In this document: piece by piece, positions 61,449-64,000 of the stretch
How positions within the stretch are numbered: position 1 is the first letter of the stretch
How the letters are laid out: each line of letters opens with the position of its first letter
NCBI RefSeq assembly: GCF_018860365.1
Contig: NZ_JAHKPO010000007.1
Location: 186,001 to 250,000, forward strand
From: Arenibacter algicola
GTDB lineage: Bacteria; Bacteroidota; Bacteroidia; Flavobacteriales; Flavobacteriaceae
Reading direction: 5' to 3'
DNA length: 64,000 bases
The notes under the pieces: generated by a model
What the model saw: only the letters and a program-made list of their open reading frames with translations
What the model was told of the DNA's origin: nothing
Database searches by the model: none
Translations under genes and position numbers: made by a program

Positions 61449-61868
61449 ATGAAAAGAAGAGAGCCAGTATCAAAAATTATGACAACAGATTTAATTACAA
61501 TAAATCACACCAACAGTTTATTGGACGCCGAAAAATTGTTCGAAAAGCATAAGATTCGGCATATTCCAGTTGTGAACAATAAAAAGATTATTGGAATTCT
61601 GAGTTTAACGGATTTATTACGGATTAGTTTTGTTGATAATTATGGAGAGGATGATTCCCAAGTAGACACTGCGGTCTATAATATGTTGAGCATAGAACAG
61701 GTAATGGTGAAAGATCCAGTACATATATCCCCTTCGTTGACCGTTAAAGAGGTAGCGGAGATATTGGCCAAAAAGGAATTTCATGCTTTGCCGGTGGTTG
61801 AGAATGGAGACTTGGTTGGTATTGTTACTACCACGGATTTGTTAAATTACCTTTTGGAACAATATTAG
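61449..61868 (+). CDS. CBS-domain pair protein
   Basis: A 139-residue protein made of two CBS domains. Domain 1 (about 5-60) is VSKIMTTDLITINHTNSLLDAEKLFEKHKIRHIPVVNNKKIIGILSLTDLLR in outline, and domain 2 (about 78-139) has IEQVMVKDPVHISPSLTVKEVAEILAKKEFHALPVVENGDLVGIVTTTDLLNYLL. Stand-alone CBS pairs bind adenine nucleotides and sense energy state, often acting on a partner enzyme. No partner is adjacent; repeats flank it on both sides. A clean intrinsic terminator follows. Confidence 0.93.
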   Translation: MKRREPVSKIMTTDLITINHTNSLLDAEKLFEKHKIRHIPVVNNKKIIGILSLTDLLRISFVDNYGEDDSQVDTAVYNMLSIEQVMVKDPVHISPSLTVKEVAEILAKKEFHALPVVENGDLVGIVTTTDLLNYLLEQY

Positions 61869-61879
61869 TATGGATTTTA

Positions 61880-61931
61880 GCCGAGAGGCCTGAATTCTAA
61901 TTTTAGGATTTTTGGGCCTCTTGGCTTTTTT
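61880..61931 (+). terminator. Intrinsic terminator of the CBS gene
   Basis: Outer stem GCCGAGAGGCC with GGCCTCTTGGC (one G-T pair) and inner stem AATTCTAA with TTAGGATT make one long hairpin, followed by six Ts. It starts 11 bp after the CBS stop. Confidence 0.9.
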
Positions 61932-61946
61932 GTGCCCTTTTCCTAA

Positions 61947-62952
61947 TCCTACAAGGTTTGTCAAACCTTGTAGGTGTCTCAGTTGGGTGATTGTCTTAGT
62001 CCTATAAGGTTTTTGAAGCCTTGCAGGACTACCTTGTGATGGATAGGAGATGGAAGCTCCTTCCCCATGTAGGGGAAGGTGGCATCCCTACCTTTTTGTA
62101 GGGATGGCGCAAGGGGTAGTGTGTATCCTCGGGCTTTTGTGATGTGGCTATAAGTGCGATCTCTGTTTTTAGGGACTTTCTACCCGCCCCGTCTTCTTTT
62201 CCGACTCGATGTCGGTAAAGAATCCACCCCTCCCTGTCCAGGGTGGGGAACTGTTTTTTTTAATTTTTTATAGGCCTGTCCCTAATCCTGCAAGGTTTTA
62301 TAAACCTTGTAGGTATGGTGTTGAGATATGATTGTTTATCTGATTTTCCTATTTAGGCTTGCTTCTAATCTTGCAAGGTTTTTAAAACCTTGTAGGTATG
62401 ATGTTAGGGCGTAATTGATTATTTGGTCTTCCTGTTAGGCTTGCTTCTAATCTTGAGAGGTTTGAATTGCTTGGTAGGTATCTCAGTTGGGTGATTGTCT
62501 TAGTCCTACAAGGTTTTTGAAACCTTGCAGGACTACCTTGTGATGGATAGGAGATGGAAGCTCCTTCCCCATGTAGGGGAAGGTGGCATCCCTACCTTTT
62601 TGTAGGGATGGCGGAAGGGGTAGTGTGTATCCTCGGGCTTTTGTGATGTGGCTATAAGTGCAATCTCTGTTTTTAGGGACTTTCTACCCGCCCCGTCTTC
62701 TTTTCCGACTCGATGTCGGTAAAGAATCCACCCCTCCCTGTCCAGGGTGGGGAGCTGTTTTTTTTAATTTTTTATAGGCCTGTCCCTAATCCTGCAAGGT
62801 TTTATAATCCTTGTAGGTATGGTGTTGGGGCGTAATTGATTATTTAGACTTCCTGTTAGGATTGCTTCTAATCTTGAGAGGTTTGAATTGCTTGGTAGGT
62901 ATCCCAGTTGGGTGATTGTCTTAGTCCTACAAGGTTTTAGAAACCTTTCAGG
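61947..62952. repeat. Hairpin island: two long direct repeats plus a partial third
   Basis: Unit 2 (61977-62480, 504 bp) and unit 3 (62481 to about 62901, 421 bp) share near-identical sequence; unit 3 lacks about 80 bp that in unit 2 contain an extra palindrome. A partial third start follows at 62902. The short palindrome (consensus CCTRCAAGGTTTnnnnAAACCTTGYAGG) occurs at 61947, 62000, 62286, 62369, 62451 (degenerate), 62504, 62790, 62872 (degenerate) and 62925. Between these are hairpins CCTTCCCC/GGGGAAGG, ATCCCTAC/GTAGGGAT and CCCTG/CAGGG. No ORF in 61869-62983 is credible. Confidence 0.88.
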
Positions 62953-62983
62953 TCTGCTTTAAATTTTGTTGGTATTTATGCGA

Positions 62984-64000
62984 TTAACATCCACCCAGTT
63001 GTACCCTTGGGTAATCGCTTACATCAATGCTAGGATCTTTACTCTTTCTCACTAATTCGATTACTTCAGTTGTCTTATGTTGATGGGGGCCAATATAAAA
63101 GGTGGCTCCTTTTTCTGCCAATTCCTTTATATATTCCACTGGATTTGGATTTTTCTGAGGTGGTGGTTGAGGTACAGTGTACAAATGTCCATAATATACA
63201 GAAGGCTCTTTTATAGCCTTTAATTTTTGATTGGAACTACTTTTTAAAGTTGGTGATGGAATATTATCTTCTTCAACGTTTGGCGTAGAATTTGGTTTTC
63301 CAAATTCCCCATTAGGGTCATTATATAATGGGACCGGATGCACATAATGATTTTCCTTATATGCCAATTTTTTATATGTATCGTAAAATTGCATTACTTC
63401 TACATAGTTTTTTTTTAGTTCATCAATACTACCCTTGTGCTCGTTGTGGTAACGGGAGACTGCAGCCCTATAGCTTTTCGCTTTTTTTAAATAGGTATTA
63501 ATCGCATATTTCACTTCTTTCGAATAGTTTTCGGTATTGACGTGGGTTGCAATAGTTGGAGGAGGAGGTGGGAAATCGGAGCTAACAACGGGTACTATTT
63601 TCGCTTTCAACACCACTTTTCTTGAGTTATGATTATTGTTTCCTAACTCTTCTTCATGGTCAACTTTTGTTTCTGTCTTTGGCGGAGTTGGAACTGATGG
63701 AATAGGACTTGGCTCACCCTTTTTTATGGTTGGAACCGGCTTTGGAGCAGAAGCAGGAGCCGGTGGGGGTGGTGGACATTCTGGAAAGGACTGTGCCTGC
63801 TGTTTTTGCTCATTGCTCATACGACCGTAAATAGTTTCTAAGATCTTTAGGTCCTTTAGCGGAATAATCCTTTTTTCTTGGGGTTGAGCATTGTATTTTT
63901 TGGCAAGGGTGTTGAATTCCTGTATTTCCGTTTTGGTGGCCCCGACTTGGGTTGGGAATCCTGTTGGTCCTTTAATGTCTATGGTGGCTACGCCATAGTC
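62984..64000 (-). CDS. C-terminal part of an M56/BlaR1-like protein (runs off right edge)
   Basis: The frame is open from the stop at 62984 to the window edge (338 codons), so the internal ATG at 63820 is not the start. The visible part begins with GPTGFPTQVGATKTEIQEFN, LAKKYNAQPQ and PLKDLKILETIYGRMSNEQK, then the FPECPPPPPAP proline-rich segment, a spacer, and a C-terminal VEYIKELAEKGATFYIGPHQHKTTEVIELV block. This tail pattern (GAT...IYGRMS-EQ...AxxFPxCPPPPP...KGATFY) is what I know from C-terminal regions of flavobacterial M56/BlaR1-type membrane peptidases. The peptidase part would lie beyond the window. Only the C-terminus is supported here. Confidence 0.7.
   Translation of the reverse strand, partial: DYGVATIDIKGPTGFPTQVGATKTEIQEFNTLAKKYNAQPQEKRIIPLKDLKILETIYGRMSNEQKQQAQSFPECPPPPPAPASAPKPVPTIKKGEPSPIPSVPTPPKTETKVDHEEELGNNNHNSRKVVLKAKIVPVVSSDFPPPPPTIATHVNTENYSKEVKYAINTYLKKAKSYRAAVSRYHNEHKGSIDELKKNYVEVMQFYDTYKKLAYKENHYVHPVPLYNDPNGEFGKPNSTPNVEEDNIPSPTLKSSSNQKLKAIKEPSVYYGHLYTVPQPPPQKNPNPVEYIKELAEKGATFYIGPHQHKTTEVIELVRKSKDPSIDVSDYPRVQLGGC

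Noticed and set aside
60794-62952. CRISPR array
   Set aside because: The 28-bp units are palindromic, irregularly spaced (about 50-300 bp), and the intervening sequences are themselves repeated; no cas genes occur.
63636-63830. Plus-strand glycine-rich 64-codon ORF
   Set aside because: It is the antisense of the proline-rich segment of the M56-like gene.
1-64000. tRNA or rRNA genes
   Set aside because: No cloverleaf with TTCGANNC-type T-arm and CCA-compatible acceptor, and no rRNA-like sequence, was noticed by eye; a tRNAscan run would be decisive.

Overview
The window is chromosomal DNA of a flavobacterium (Bacteroidota, Flavobacteriaceae), probably a marine polysaccharide user. Supporting traits are a cbb3 oxidase with fused CcoN-CcoO and a single-haem CcoP, TAnnTTTG-type -7 promoter boxes, a TPR-containing NarL-type sensor kinase, BlaR1-like proteins carrying TonB-C domains, DUF4230/DUF4260/DUF4407 genes, and many interspersed palindromic repeats. 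No phage, IS transposase, CRISPR array, rRNA or tRNA was recognised. Genus is not determined.

Layout. (1) 0-8.3 kb, sugar metabolism: partial GH92 alpha-mannosidase (-), a sirohaem-synthase-like dehydrogenase, xylB-xylA and a LacI-family regulator (+), then a sugar kinase and a nucleotidyltransferase (-). (2) 8.5-27 kb, low-oxygen respiration: hemN-uspA, an amidohydrolase, a PIG-L deacetylase, the operon ccoS-ccoNO-ccoQ-ccoP-ccoG-ccoH-safE (-), a large cytochrome-c lipoprotein (+), ccoI (-), a Crp/Fnr regulator, a second uspA. (3) 27.2-41.8 kb: Nudix-type regulator, a likely small RNA, hmgA, and the histidine-utilisation genes hutG ... hutU-hutI-hutH with a divergent LysR gene. A glycosyltransferase/GT-C-TPR/methyltransferase block lies between hutG and hutU. 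(4) 42.4-48.3 kb: repeat-rich DNA with a GIY-YIG gene, a BlaI-BlaR1-like pair with three operators, ruvC, and an S23-type four-helix-bundle gene between heptamer arrays. (5) 48.3-59.5 kb: hemW and housekeeping or conserved unknown genes, including a membrane-anchored MutS-like ATPase and a two-component system. (6) 59.8-64 kb: an unknown secreted protein, a CBS-domain protein inside a hairpin-rich repeat island, and the 3' part of an M56/BlaR1-like gene.

The strongest systems-level signal is regulatory. A 12-bp palindrome TGAYAnnTRTCA occurs upstream of hemN, the cco operon, between ccoI and the Crp/Fnr gene, and upstream of the second uspA. At every site a TAnnTTT(G/A)-like -7 box begins exactly 24 bp after the palindrome, and at the ccoI/fnr site this holds on both strands. 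This reads as one anaerobic or microaerobic regulon with class-II geometry, controlled by the Crp/Fnr protein encoded in the window.

The best candidates for undescribed biology are the GIY-YIG gene sitting between the arms of a palindromic repeat (42.5-43.3 kb), the S23/Avd-like gene bracketed by 7-bp arrays (47.7-48.3 kb), the stand-alone RNA at 28.0-28.1 kb, and the hairpin island around the CBS gene.
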